Origin: Gemmatimonadales bacterium UBA2989
GTDB taxonomy: Bacteria; Gemmatimonadota; Gemmatimonadetes; Longimicrobiales; Gaopeijiaceae
Length of the DNA: 15,404 nucleotides
Direction: 5' to 3'
Assembly: GCA_002346625.1 (NCBI GenBank)
Contig: DEAF01000019.1
Coordinates: 1-15,404 of the forward strand
The position numbers were made by a program, and so were the translations under genes. Below are positions 1 to 7,602 of the stretch, one piece after another. Within the stretch, counting starts at the first letter, position 1. Every line of letters begins with the position of its first letter. Under the pieces are notes generated by a model. The model saw only the letters and a program-made list of their open reading frames with translations. It made no database searches and was not told the origin of the DNA.

Positions 1-258
1 GATTATGTCCATGCCCTTAACACCTACACCCCCGTAAGTCATACGAGCTACATAAGCATAAGGACGGGAAAGCTCCTGCTCCACATCCATGTCCGCAACA
101 TTGAGAGCTGGCCCCAGGGGAAGATGTCCCAGGACATGCATATTATCACTGCCCCTCTTTAGGGGAGTCCATTGAGACTCAGAGTTGGTCGGGATGAGGG
201 TAGTAAAAAAAACTAGGAAGGCTACAGTGCCTATGGTGAAGATTTTTGAGTGTAACAT
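1..258 (-). CDS. Secreted LVIVD/beta-propeller-like protein, N-terminal part (cut by window edge)
   Basis: The frame opens with ATG at 258 and stays open for 86 codons to base 1, so only the N-terminus is present. A GAGGGA ribosome binding site lies about 6 nt upstream of the ATG. Residues 1-28 form a Sec-type signal: a short basic start (HSK), then a hydrophobic core (FTIGTVAFLVFFTTLIP), then a polar SES. The exported part begins with a segment of the type HVLGHLPLGP, then DVEQELSRPYAYVARM and GVGVKGMDII. That pattern, a short strand ending in a Tyr-Ala-Tyr-Val core followed by 'xxGVxVxDI', is what LVIVD-repeat surface proteins show, and it resembles the repeats of the lipoprotein at 8736-10076. 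The family call is an inference from a fragment. The protein is probably exported and its function is unknown. Confidence 0.6.
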   Translation of the reverse strand, partial: MLHSKIFTIGTVAFLVFFTTLIPTNSESQWTPLKRGSDNMHVLGHLPLGPALNVADMDVEQELSRPYAYVARMTYGGVGVKGMDII

Positions 259-407
259 GAGCGGTCCCTCGCACAGAATAGGAATCTAAAAATCTATACT
301 AATGTGATTAATTGGGGCGGTTAACAATCTAGTAACCAGTCATGTGCCCCGCTATGCCCGAAAACCTAATTGGGGAAAATACATATTCCTAACAGGTTTG
401 ATTTTTC

Positions 408-421
408 TGTTTAGATAAACA
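408..421. repeat. 14-nt perfect inverted repeat TGTTTA-GA-TAAACA
   Basis: It lies just past the stop of the rRNA methyltransferase gene. The six-base arms pair perfectly around a two-base centre. No T-run follows it in the direction of the methyltransferase transcript, so it does not look like an intrinsic terminator. It could be a protein-binding palindrome or chance in AT-rich spacer. Confidence 0.3.
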
Positions 422-433
422 TTCGATTTGATA

Positions 434-1915
434 TCAATGCCTTAAGATTTTAGCAAGCCAACGTGCCTGTACTTTGGGTATCTCGTGACGCACACGTCCT
501 CCCCTGACAAGGCCTCTTCCTGTTACCTGTCCATCGATTCCTAAAGGTACGAACCCCGACTCAACACCAACTACATCAACTTCTTCATCATTGAGTAGTC
601 TTTTCCATTCTTTTTTTGAAAGAGATAAAACTTTATGTGCAAGAGCCCTTTCTAGGAGACGTAACAGATCGTTAGTAGGCCTAGGCTTATCCTTATAATC
701 TGGAACCATAGCTCGGATGCCAACAGAAATTATACGCCATCGTGTTGACTCACCCCACACTTCCAGAGGCCAACTACCACATCTATGTATCCAAGAATTA
801 TCCCCCCTCACTATCCACTGAAATCTTTCTAACACATCACTATCAATCCCAAATGAGGATTTGAGCCTATCCTTTCCTTCCTTGATAATACGTATTGCCT
901 CTTGGGAATCAGTACGCCCATCAGGAAAAGCTAAAGGAACCGTACTCCACCCTCGAAGCTCTCTGGAGGCATTCTCAGGACATGAGCTCTCAATATTTCT
1001 TGTGTTATCTACGTCACCATTGAGACGGGAAAGCTTGGCCAGGAATAGCCCACCCGAATCCAGGTGGTGAGGATAGATCCGGCATGCACCTTCAAGACTT
1101 GTATCGTAATGTTGTCCTTCGAAAGACGTTAGTCCCTGTGTATGGGGCACACAGACCTCTATAGGATCCAGAACAACTGGTGAATCTTGAAGGACACTAT
1201 TAACTACAGCTTCATTCTCTTCCGGAGCGAAAGTACAGGTGGAATAAAGAACAGTCCCCCCAGGGCGTGTTAACGCAATCGCCTTTCGGAGAAGAGATTC
1301 CTGTCTTCGTGTGATTTCCTCTTGAAAATTTTTTCGCTGTGGGCGCTTATTCCCTCTTTTCCTGCGAATAGTACCTTCAGCAGAACAAGGCACATCAACA
1401 AGCACACGGTCAAACAGAGCTCCTTCTGGAAGATCTCGGCCATCGCCTGACACTACTAATACATTAGGATGCACAGTTCGATAAAGGTTGCCCAATAAAG
1501 CTCGGATCCGATCATCGTTTCTGTCCACCGCCACTATGCATCCTAGGTCCCCCATGAGGTCCGCAACGTGTGTGGTTTTACCACCTGGCGCAGCACACAT
1601 ATCGAGGATTTTATCTCCAGAACTAACCGCCAAAATTGGAGCAGCTAAACCGCTGGATACCTGCTGGATGTAGAACAATCCTAGCCAGTTTTCTATAGTG
1701 TCAGCCACACTGTGTGGGCCATCAATTATCCGTAAAAAATCTGTAAGTCCTTCTATCGTCTCGGTGACGAAGCCTTGCTCCTGCAGTCGGCAATCTAGGT
1801 CAGCAAGAGATATACGACCGGTCCGGACTCTTATCGTTGTTGGATCTCGGGATAGGATAGTTTCCTGAAAGCGATCCCAATCTGGTATGATGGATCGATA
1901 CCTATGAAAGAGCAT
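434..1915 (-). CDS. RsmF/RsmB-type rRNA (cytosine-5) methyltransferase
   Basis: A NOL1/NOP2/Sun-family enzyme that uses S-adenosylmethionine to form m5C in rRNA in the cytoplasm. The 493 aa are close to E. coli RsmF in size. Residues 1-85 match the RsmF-type RNA-binding N-domain, and there is no NusB domain as in RsmB. The SAM motif DMCAAPGGKTTHVADLMG is at 105-122, followed by the acidic VAVDRND around 128-134. DVPCSAEGT carries the Cys177 of motif IV and YSTCTFAPEENE carries the nucleophile Cys227 of motif VI, so both catalytic cysteines are present. Residues from about 370 form a PUA-like C-terminal region ending in an Arg/Val-rich segment. The ATG lies 2 nt after the msrQ stop and has no good Shine-Dalgarno, so translation is probably coupled to msrQ. 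The exact target (C1407 or C967 of 16S) cannot be decided from sequence. Confidence 0.9.
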   Translation of the reverse strand: MLFHRYRSIIPDWDRFQETILSRDPTTIRVRTGRISLADLDCRLQEQGFVTETIEGLTDFLRIIDGPHSVADTIENWLGLFYIQQVSSGLAAPILAVSSGDKILDMCAAPGGKTTHVADLMGDLGCIVAVDRNDDRIRALLGNLYRTVHPNVLVVSGDGRDLPEGALFDRVLVDVPCSAEGTIRRKRGNKRPQRKNFQEEITRRQESLLRKAIALTRPGGTVLYSTCTFAPEENEAVVNSVLQDSPVVLDPIEVCVPHTQGLTSFEGQHYDTSLEGACRIYPHHLDSGGLFLAKLSRLNGDVDNTRNIESSCPENASRELRGWSTVPLAFPDGRTDSQEAIRIIKEGKDRLKSSFGIDSDVLERFQWIVRGDNSWIHRCGSWPLEVWGESTRWRIISVGIRAMVPDYKDKPRPTNDLLRLLERALAHKVLSLSKKEWKRLLNDEEVDVVGVESGFVPLGIDGQVTGRGLVRGGRVRHEIPKVQARWLAKILRH

Positions 1916-1917
1916 AT

Positions 1918-2565
1918 TTACAGATCTTTTGGTGAATTGACCGACTGCTTTAGCTGTTTCGAACCTGGATCCAAAGGTCGTCTATTTATCCATATTTGGA
2001 AACGAAAAAGCATGAGGGCAACAAGGACAGCAGTAGCCACCAGGGGCCAGTAGGTATCAGCCTTCACCTGCCAATAGAAGTGCGCCACGCCCAACGCAGT
2101 AGAAATATAAACGAGGCGATGGAGTCGCTGCCATCGCTTCCCGAGTTTCCGGATCCATTTTTTGGTAGATGTCACTGCCAGGGGAATTAGTAGCACCCAT
2201 CCTGTAAATCCCACAATAATGTATCGCCGCTCCGTGAGGTCTTCGATAATAAATTCCCAATCCAAGGTCTGATCCAGTATAGCGTAAACTAAAAAATGCA
2301 TAGTCAAGTAGAAGAAACTAAAAAGCCCCAGAGTACGACGTACTTGGATTATGCTATTCCATCCGGTAAGACTCCGTATCGGAGTCACAGAAAGGGTTGC
2401 CAAAAGAAAGATTAATGCCGTACCACCTAGACGATGGAGGATCTCTTCAATGGGATTAGCACCTAAGCGACCTGTCACAAAACGCCATGCCAGCCAAGTA
2501 GCAGGAGTGAGCCCACCCAGCCACACTATAACCTTGCTTAGTAAGATCTGATGTTTCTTTTTCAA
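1918..2565 (-). CDS. msrQ: MsrQ, haem-b membrane subunit of the MsrPQ methionine sulfoxide reductase
   Basis: Inner-membrane ferric-reductase-like protein that passes electrons from quinols through haem b to periplasmic MsrP. The 215 aa match the family length and carry about six membrane segments. Visible signatures are GANPIEEILHRLGG (35-48), the VTPIR turn (60-64), RRTLGLFSFFYLTMH (76-90), GWVLLIPLAVTS (122-133) and RWQRLHRLVYIS (144-155), then AHFYWQ. His90, His149 and His162 align with the haem ligands of E. coli MsrQ (His91, His151, His164), so the protein looks functional. The start is TTG at 2565. An in-frame TAA upstream near the msrP end leaves no ATG or GTG, and the Shine-Dalgarno is weak. 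The gene lies 34 nt after msrP and 2 nt before the rRNA methyltransferase, which indicates one transcript. Confidence 0.93.
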   Translation of the reverse strand: MKKKHQILLSKVIVWLGGLTPATWLAWRFVTGRLGANPIEEILHRLGGTALIFLLATLSVTPIRSLTGWNSIIQVRRTLGLFSFFYLTMHFLVYAILDQTLDWEFIIEDLTERRYIIVGFTGWVLLIPLAVTSTKKWIRKLGKRWQRLHRLVYISTALGVAHFYWQVKADTYWPLVATAVLVALMLFRFQIWINRRPLDPGSKQLKQSVNSPKDL

Positions 2566-2599
2566 CCGATTTCGCAGGTTCGAGCTAAGCTCAGTTTGA

Positions 2600-3562
2600 T
2601 CAGAAATTTAACCGAAGATCCATGCCGGAATAGAGATTTGCTACCTGTTCTCCATAGCCGTTAAACATCAAGGTCGGGCGCTTGCGAAGCTCACCTAAGC
2701 GACGCTCCCGCGCCTGACTCCAACGGGGATGATCTACCCCAGGATTCACATTGGCATAAAACCCGTACTCTCGCGGTGTACTTTGTTGCCACGTATTTAA
2801 CGGCTGAGTTTCTGTGAAACGTATCTTTACAATCGACTTAATGCCTTTGAATCCATATTTCCAAGGAACAATCAAACGTAGTGGCGCCCCATTTTGATTC
2901 GGAAGCTCACGTCCGTAGACACCCGTTACTAGAATAGTGAGAGGATGGCGTGCCTCGTCCAAACGAAGGCCTTCTACATACGGCCATTCAAGAACAAAAG
3001 AACGCTGCATTGGCATTTGTTCGAGGTTATAGAGCGACGTGAATTCAATGTAGCGAGCACTCCCAAGAGGTTCGGCCCAATCGATGACTTCTTTCAACGA
3101 AAAACCGTACCACGGTATAACCATGGACCACGCCTCAACGCAACGAAGTCTATACACTCGGTCTTCCATATTCCTCGGCTTGATAAATTCCTCAAGTCCA
3201 TAGGTTCCTCGTTTAGCACAAAGACCATCCACTTCGATATTCCAGGGATGAGGCTTGAGTGTGTGCGAGTTCTTTGCAGGATCATCCTTCCCGGTTCCAA
3301 ACTCGTAGAAGTTGTTGTAGGTGGTGACATCTTCATAGGAATTAAGTTCCTCATCAAGATCGGATCTAACCCTGCTCCAGTCTTTCTGAGTCCGGGAAAA
3401 TTCATCTTCTAAAACCTTAGCTGAATCAAATTGAGACCTAATCATCGAGCTACCTAAAGCTCCCCCCAGCCCAAATCCAGCAATGAATTTCCGTCGATTG
3501 AGATAGGTGCTCTCTGGTGTGATATCAGAAGAAGGAATGTCTTCAGATCTCTTGATCAGCAT
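2600..3562 (-). CDS. msrP: MsrP, periplasmic molybdopterin methionine sulfoxide reductase
   Basis: Catalytic subunit that reduces both R- and S-methionine sulfoxide in envelope proteins. With the ATG at 3562 the protein is 320 aa and begins MLIKRSEDIPSSDITPES, a typical start for the family. A TTG four codons further upstream (3574) is less likely, because GGAG at 3569-3572 sits 6 nt before the ATG and overlaps that TTG. A twin-arginine signal NRRKFIAGFGLGGALGSS is at about residues 22-39, so export is folded and Tat-dependent. Cys141 in RLRCVEAWSMVIPW is the expected molybdenum ligand. The downstream blocks PLRLIVPWKYGFKGIKSI and NTWQQSTPREYGFYANVNP are strongly family-specific. It is followed by msrQ. 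The ATG overlaps the end of a 23-codon frame, which suggests translational coupling. Confidence 0.95.
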   Translation of the reverse strand: MLIKRSEDIPSSDITPESTYLNRRKFIAGFGLGGALGSSMIRSQFDSAKVLEDEFSRTQKDWSRVRSDLDEELNSYEDVTTYNNFYEFGTGKDDPAKNSHTLKPHPWNIEVDGLCAKRGTYGLEEFIKPRNMEDRVYRLRCVEAWSMVIPWYGFSLKEVIDWAEPLGSARYIEFTSLYNLEQMPMQRSFVLEWPYVEGLRLDEARHPLTILVTGVYGRELPNQNGAPLRLIVPWKYGFKGIKSIVKIRFTETQPLNTWQQSTPREYGFYANVNPGVDHPRWSQARERRLGELRKRPTLMFNGYGEQVANLYSGMDLRLNF

Positions 3563-3627
3563 GAGCCACTCCAATCAACAGGGTGCAGCCTGACTCTCTT
3601 AGGCACAATTTTCTCTGGTTTCTCCAT
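3556..3627 (-). CDS. Possible 23-aa leader/small ORF overlapping the msrP start
   Basis: An ATG at 3627 is preceded by AGGTGA at exactly 6 nt, one of the best Shine-Dalgarno matches in the window. The frame runs 23 codons. The peptide begins MEKPEKIVPKRVRL and ends HPVDWSGSC, so it is basic and has a terminal Cys. Its TGA lies in ATGCTGA, so it overlaps the msrP ATG by 7 nt in a different frame. This layout fits translational coupling or a regulatory leader peptide. No similarity is recognised. It could also be a chance frame in the 5' untranslated region. Confidence 0.4.
   Translation of the reverse strand: MEKPEKIVPKRVRLHPVDWSGSC
3569..3572 (-). promoter_or_regulatory. Ribosome binding site GGAG deciding the msrP start
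   Basis: GGAG lies 6 nt before the ATG at 3562. It overlaps the alternative in-frame TTG at 3574-3572, which argues for the ATG. Confidence 0.65.
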
Positions 3628-3633
3628 ATTATG

Positions 3634-3639
3634 TCACCT
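3634..3639 (-). promoter_or_regulatory. Shine-Dalgarno AGGTGA of the small ORF before msrP
   Basis: It reads AGGTGA on the minus strand, 6 nt before the ATG at 3627. It is far from the msrP ATG (more than 70 nt), so it would serve the small frame and not msrP directly. Confidence 0.5.
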
Positions 3640-3685
3640 ACTATCCCTTAATAGAAAGCTATTCGCAAAACAAAGTTATTGTACA

Positions 3686-3713
3686 TTGATAAGATCAACA
3701 CCCCTAATATAAA
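3686..3713 (+). promoter_or_regulatory. Candidate sigma-70 promoter for the M28 peptidase gene
   Basis: TTGATA (3686-3691), a 16-nt spacer and TATAAA (3708-3713) face the peptidase gene, placing a start about 30 nt before its ATG. The -35 half overlaps the perfect inverted repeat TTGAT-AAG-ATCAA (3686-3698), a plausible operator in this divergent intergenic region. This is by-eye matching only. Confidence 0.4.
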
Positions 3714-3752
3714 AATTCAAAACCATATACTTGAATTTACGGAGACAGATCG

Positions 3753-5993
3753 ATGTCGTTCTTATTTAGAATTCATATAGCCGTACTAATCCCATTCCTA
3801 TTCATAGCTTCCGCTCTTGAAGCGCAAGATGATTCCATGTTGGGATTTTCAGCTGAATCGGCTGTCTTCCAACGCCAATTGGAAGCAAGCCTAGACGAAC
3901 AAATCGACCGTGATAACCTGCAAAAATGGATGGAACGGATCACTGCGAAACCATTTTTTGTAGGATCACCTCATAACAAAGAGAATGCTGAATTCGTAAA
4001 AAAATTATTCCAAGAATGGGGGTACACGGCTGAGATCGTAGAGTATCAAGTTCTATTCCCAAAACCTCGTATTCGTAAAGTAGAGATGATTGCCCCCGAG
4101 AGGTATCAAGCCCTACTAGAAGAACCAGTAATTGCAGAAGACTCCAGCTCCGGTGTAGACGGACGTCTTCCCTCTTACAATGCCTATAGTGCTGATGGGG
4201 ATGTTACCGCTGAACTGGTATACGTGAACTACGGTATACCTGATGACTACAAAGAACTCGAGAGGAGGGGCATTGACGTCCGGGGAAAAATCGTAATTGC
4301 TCGTTATGGTGGGTCCTGGAGAGGGATAAAACCCAAACTCGCTTACGAAAAAGGTGCCCTGGCTACAATACTTTACTCAGATCCTAGGGACGACGGATAC
4401 TTCCAGGGAGACACCTATCCAGTGGGTTCATTCAGGATGAAATGGGGTGTTCAGAGAGGTTCGGTAACGGACCTGCCCCTCTATACTGGAGATCCCCTAA
4501 CTCCGTTCATTGGTGCCACTAAAGATGCTGAACGCTACAGTATTGAAGAGTCACCGGCAATCATGAAGATACCTGTGCTTCCAATCTCTTGGGGAGACGC
4601 ACTTCCACTATTGAGATCCATGGGAGGCCCTGTAGCACCCGCTTCGTGGCGTGGGGCCCTTCCCATCACCTATCATATCGGACCAGGACCAGCCACCGTA
4701 CGAGTCCATCTCGAGTTCGACTGGAATCTCGAGCCAGCATATAACGTCATCGCCCGCATGGAGGGTTCAGAGTACCCAGATGAATGGATAATCCGTGGCA
4801 ATCATAGAGATGGTTGGGCAATGGGAGCAGCAGATCCTATCAGTGGCCACGTGGCGTTAATGGAAGAAGCTCGTGCCATAGGAGTTCTCGCTAAAAATAA
4901 CTGGCGACCCAAGCGGACTATAGTCTATGCCTCATGGGATGCCGAAGAACCTGGTCTGCTAGGATCCACAGAATGGGCTGAAGATCATGCAGACGAAATA
5001 AGAGAAAAAGCGGTTGCATATATCAACACAGATGGGAATGGGCGCGGTTTCTTACGCATGGGGGGGTCTCACACTCTCGAACGTTTAATGAATGAGGTGG
5101 CTCGTGAAGTTGAGGATCCTCAAACTGGAGTGTCCGTATGGCAAAGAGTTCAAGCCCAACGAGCTATATCAGGAAACACCGAAGTTACTACAAGGCCGGA
5201 TCTGCGAATCAATCCCTTGGGGTCGGGATCAGACTACACGCCGTTCCTGCAACACTTGGGTATAGCATCTCTGAATGTGAGCTACGGGGGTGAGAACCGT
5301 GGTGGCGTTTATCATTCCCAGTTTGATTCTTTCGATTACTACAAACGTTTCGGAGACCCTGGGTTTCATTACGGGGCAACACTTGCCAAAACCACAGGAA
5401 GGCTATCTTTACGGCTTGCTAACGCCAACGTGATCCCTATGCGCTTAGAAAATTTTGCAGACAATGTAGAACTATATTCTAGTGAAGTGATGGATCTCTT
5501 AGAAAAAACTCGGGCGTCTATAGATAGGAATAACCAGCTCGTTGATATGAACGCCTATAGCCTGGCAGCAGACCCAACCAAGACATATGTGCCACCGGAG
5601 TCCGAAGATCCGGCTCCATACCTAAATTTCGCTCCGATGCAAAACGCAGTATCACGCCTTAAGGAAAGCGCTAAAAATCTTGATATCGAGATGAAACGCG
5701 TTATGGAAACTGGTGCGACTGACACAGAGATTCAGTCCTTGAACCAACTGCTCAAGAGCACTGAGAGGCTCATGACCAACAATAACGGACTCCCAAGACG
5801 CCCGTGGTACCGTCATCAGATCTACGCACCTGGGTTCCACACAGGATATGGAGTAAAAACACTGCCGGGAATTCGTGAAGCTATCGAACAGAAGGATTGG
5901 GATGAAGCTAGCGAGCAAATCGGAATTGTGGCCGATATGTTGAATCAGGTATCTGAGGCCCTAGAACAAGCCATAAGAATCCTTAAGAGCTGA
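3753..5993 (+). CDS. Secreted M28-family peptidase, glutamate carboxypeptidase II (PSMA)-like
   Basis: An exported zinc exopeptidase of 746 aa with the full GCPII layout. A signal peptide is at 1-24 (hydrophobic core VLIPFLFIASALEA, cut near AQ). A protease-associated domain lies inside about 130-300 (LVYVNYG, RGKIVIARYGG, GALATILYSDP). The M28 catalytic domain is at about 325-560 and the transferrin-receptor-like dimerisation region from about 600 to the end. Metal and catalytic residues can be aligned with human GCPII: His351 (GNHRDGW), Asp361 (AADPISG), Glu398/Glu399 (SWDAEEPGLLGSTEWAE), Asp427 (INTDGNG) and His521 (VYHSQFDSFDYY). The active site looks intact. Family members remove C-terminal acidic residues or act as general aminopeptidases, and substrate cannot be predicted. 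GGAG lies 8 nt before the ATG. The Nramp-like transporter and amidotransferase follow on the same strand. Confidence 0.95.
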   Translation: MSFLFRIHIAVLIPFLFIASALEAQDDSMLGFSAESAVFQRQLEASLDEQIDRDNLQKWMERITAKPFFVGSPHNKENAEFVKKLFQEWGYTAEIVEYQVLFPKPRIRKVEMIAPERYQALLEEPVIAEDSSSGVDGRLPSYNAYSADGDVTAELVYVNYGIPDDYKELERRGIDVRGKIVIARYGGSWRGIKPKLAYEKGALATILYSDPRDDGYFQGDTYPVGSFRMKWGVQRGSVTDLPLYTGDPLTPFIGATKDAERYSIEESPAIMKIPVLPISWGDALPLLRSMGGPVAPASWRGALPITYHIGPGPATVRVHLEFDWNLEPAYNVIARMEGSEYPDEWIIRGNHRDGWAMGAADPISGHVALMEEARAIGVLAKNNWRPKRTIVYASWDAEEPGLLGSTEWAEDHADEIREKAVAYINTDGNGRGFLRMGGSHTLERLMNEVAREVEDPQTGVSVWQRVQAQRAISGNTEVTTRPDLRINPLGSGSDYTPFLQHLGIASLNVSYGGENRGGVYHSQFDSFDYYKRFGDPGFHYGATLAKTTGRLSLRLANANVIPMRLENFADNVELYSSEVMDLLEKTRASIDRNNQLVDMNAYSLAADPTKTYVPPESEDPAPYLNFAPMQNAVSRLKESAKNLDIEMKRVMETGATDTEIQSLNQLLKSTERLMTNNNGLPRRPWYRHQIYAPGFHTGYGVKTLPGIREAIEQKDWDEASEQIGIVADMLNQVSEALEQAIRILKS

Positions 5994-6078
5994 AGAGAAG
6001 CTTCGTTAACAGCATTATAAAATAGGTTGCGATCCGATCATTAATCCTGCAAATAAATTTATTTACTAATAAATTGGT

Positions 6079-7578
6079 ATGGCTAAAGAAAATATTTCAA
6101 ACGGATATGATCTAGCAGACCTGGAAACTCTTGAAATCCCTTCCACGAAACCAAGAGCTCTCTTGTCTCATTTCGGTCCCGGATTAATTCTTGCTATGAC
6201 GGGAATGGGAACCAGCCATTTAGTAACAGCACCTACAGCGGGAGGCCGCTTTGCCTACGCTCTTCTCTGGTGTATCCCTGTGTCCTATATATTCAAGTAC
6301 TACGGATTCGAAATGGCTTTCCGATTTACAAATGCTACGGGGAAAAGTCTCCTAGAGGCCTACTCCACCGCATGGAAAAAATGGCCACTCTGGTATGTAA
6401 TGATCACCACACTTCTTCAGTGTGCCATTGGACAAGCTGGGCGTCTTATCGCTGCAGCTGCTGTAACCTATTACGTCTTTACGATCAATATGGGGCTTTC
6501 ATTCCCACTGGAAACATATGCATTCCTATTGGGATTGATCTCAGTGGTTACAATTCTAAGGGGTGAATACAAAGTCGTAGAAATTATAATAAAAATTATG
6601 GCTGGAATCCTTCTGGCATCATCTTTTGCGGTTTACTTTGTGTCACCGGTACCTATATCCGAAATGGGGCATTTCTTAATCCTAGAGATACCCGATGGTT
6701 CGTGGCTTGTCATCGCTGCCTTATTAGGACTCCTGCCTACCGGTCTTGATCGCTCACTTCAAGCATCGGAATGGGGCAAAGCGAAGCAGGTCGGACTTGC
6801 AAAGGCTAGGCCTAGACTTGAAGACGCAGGCCTAGTCGCTAGATTCGACCCCTTCACTTCTTCTAGGGAAGACCTTTCTGTTGACATACAAAATATGTCG
6901 CCCCACGTCCGTAAGTATTGCCGCCAGTGGTTCAAGATAGGGCTATGGGATTTCCGCTTTGGGCATGTGATCTCGGCTCTGGTGGCGACCATCTTCCTGA
7001 TTATGGCAGCGGTATGGATATACCCCAGTGAAGTGGAGGGCCAAGGTTTCATAGGAGAAATATCCACAATCTTCACAGAAAGTGTTGGGGCTTGGATGAT
7101 GACAGTTTTTGTCTTTGGTGCCTTCGCAGCAACTTTTTCCGGAAGTTTCGTTTATTTCGATGGCTGGTCACGTACTGTAGGTGCTTGTTGCCGGAACTTA
7201 TTCAAACCCACAGCACGATTGAGTGGAATTGGGCATAACCATCATGTTACTGACGAATACAAAAAAAAATGGTACTCAGAGTACAACATATACAGGATCA
7301 CGATGATTTACTCCCTCGTAGCCTCAGTAACCTTGATCATTGGTTTTCCTAGGCCGGTATTCATGGTATTGGTGGCATCAACCCTGGCCTTATTCATGGC
7401 TCCTGTAATCTTCTTCCTTAATCTTTACTACTGCATGGTAATCATCCCTAAAAATGACAAAGTTTTTTATCCTAACCGATTCGATCGATGGTTCGGATGG
7501 ACAAGCTTCTCTATTTTCACAGGAATAATCATTATTTTGATCTACTGGAATATTTGGAATCCCCTATTGGGGGAATGA
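6079..7578 (+). CDS. Nramp-superfamily transporter lacking the canonical metal motif
   Basis: A polytopic inner-membrane protein of 499 aa with about 11-12 hydrophobic segments. The family call rests on GPGLILAMTGMG (33-44) opening TM1, the following long-range pattern (GEYKVVEIIIKIMAG at 162-176), and the TM6 hairpin GLLPTGLDRSLQASEWGKAK (217-236). In classical Nramp the TM1 break is DPGN, whose Asp and Asn bind the metal. Here the aligned positions are G44-T-S-H47, and the TM6 Met-Pro is Leu-Pro. Some Nramp-like proteins carry GAGD in TM1 and a 'MPxxxDxSVW' TM6, and this one resembles that divergent branch with His in the Asp position. Transport of Mn/Fe should not be assumed. The hydrophilic loop at about 236-285 is long. 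There is no clear ribosome binding site. It lies 85 nt after the peptidase gene and 24 nt before the amidotransferase. Confidence 0.75.
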   Translation: MAKENISNGYDLADLETLEIPSTKPRALLSHFGPGLILAMTGMGTSHLVTAPTAGGRFAYALLWCIPVSYIFKYYGFEMAFRFTNATGKSLLEAYSTAWKKWPLWYVMITTLLQCAIGQAGRLIAAAAVTYYVFTINMGLSFPLETYAFLLGLISVVTILRGEYKVVEIIIKIMAGILLASSFAVYFVSPVPISEMGHFLILEIPDGSWLVIAALLGLLPTGLDRSLQASEWGKAKQVGLAKARPRLEDAGLVARFDPFTSSREDLSVDIQNMSPHVRKYCRQWFKIGLWDFRFGHVISALVATIFLIMAAVWIYPSEVEGQGFIGEISTIFTESVGAWMMTVFVFGAFAATFSGSFVYFDGWSRTVGACCRNLFKPTARLSGIGHNHHVTDEYKKKWYSEYNIYRITMIYSLVASVTLIIGFPRPVFMVLVASTLALFMAPVIFFLNLYYCMVIIPKNDKVFYPNRFDRWFGWTSFSIFTGIIIILIYWNIWNPLLGE

Positions 7579-7602
7579 TATAAACCTGATCTGAAAAGTC
7601 GT

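Noticed and set aside
2945..3412. A 155-codon frame on the plus strand inside msrP.
   Set aside because: It lies opposite a gene with complete family signatures, has no recognisable motifs, and is explained as an antisense shadow.
6807..6843. Repeated GGCCTAG words inside the Nramp-like gene.
   Set aside because: They encode the Ala-Arg-Pro-Arg and Ala-Gly-Leu part of a cytoplasmic loop, show no regular spacing and lie within a continuous reading frame.
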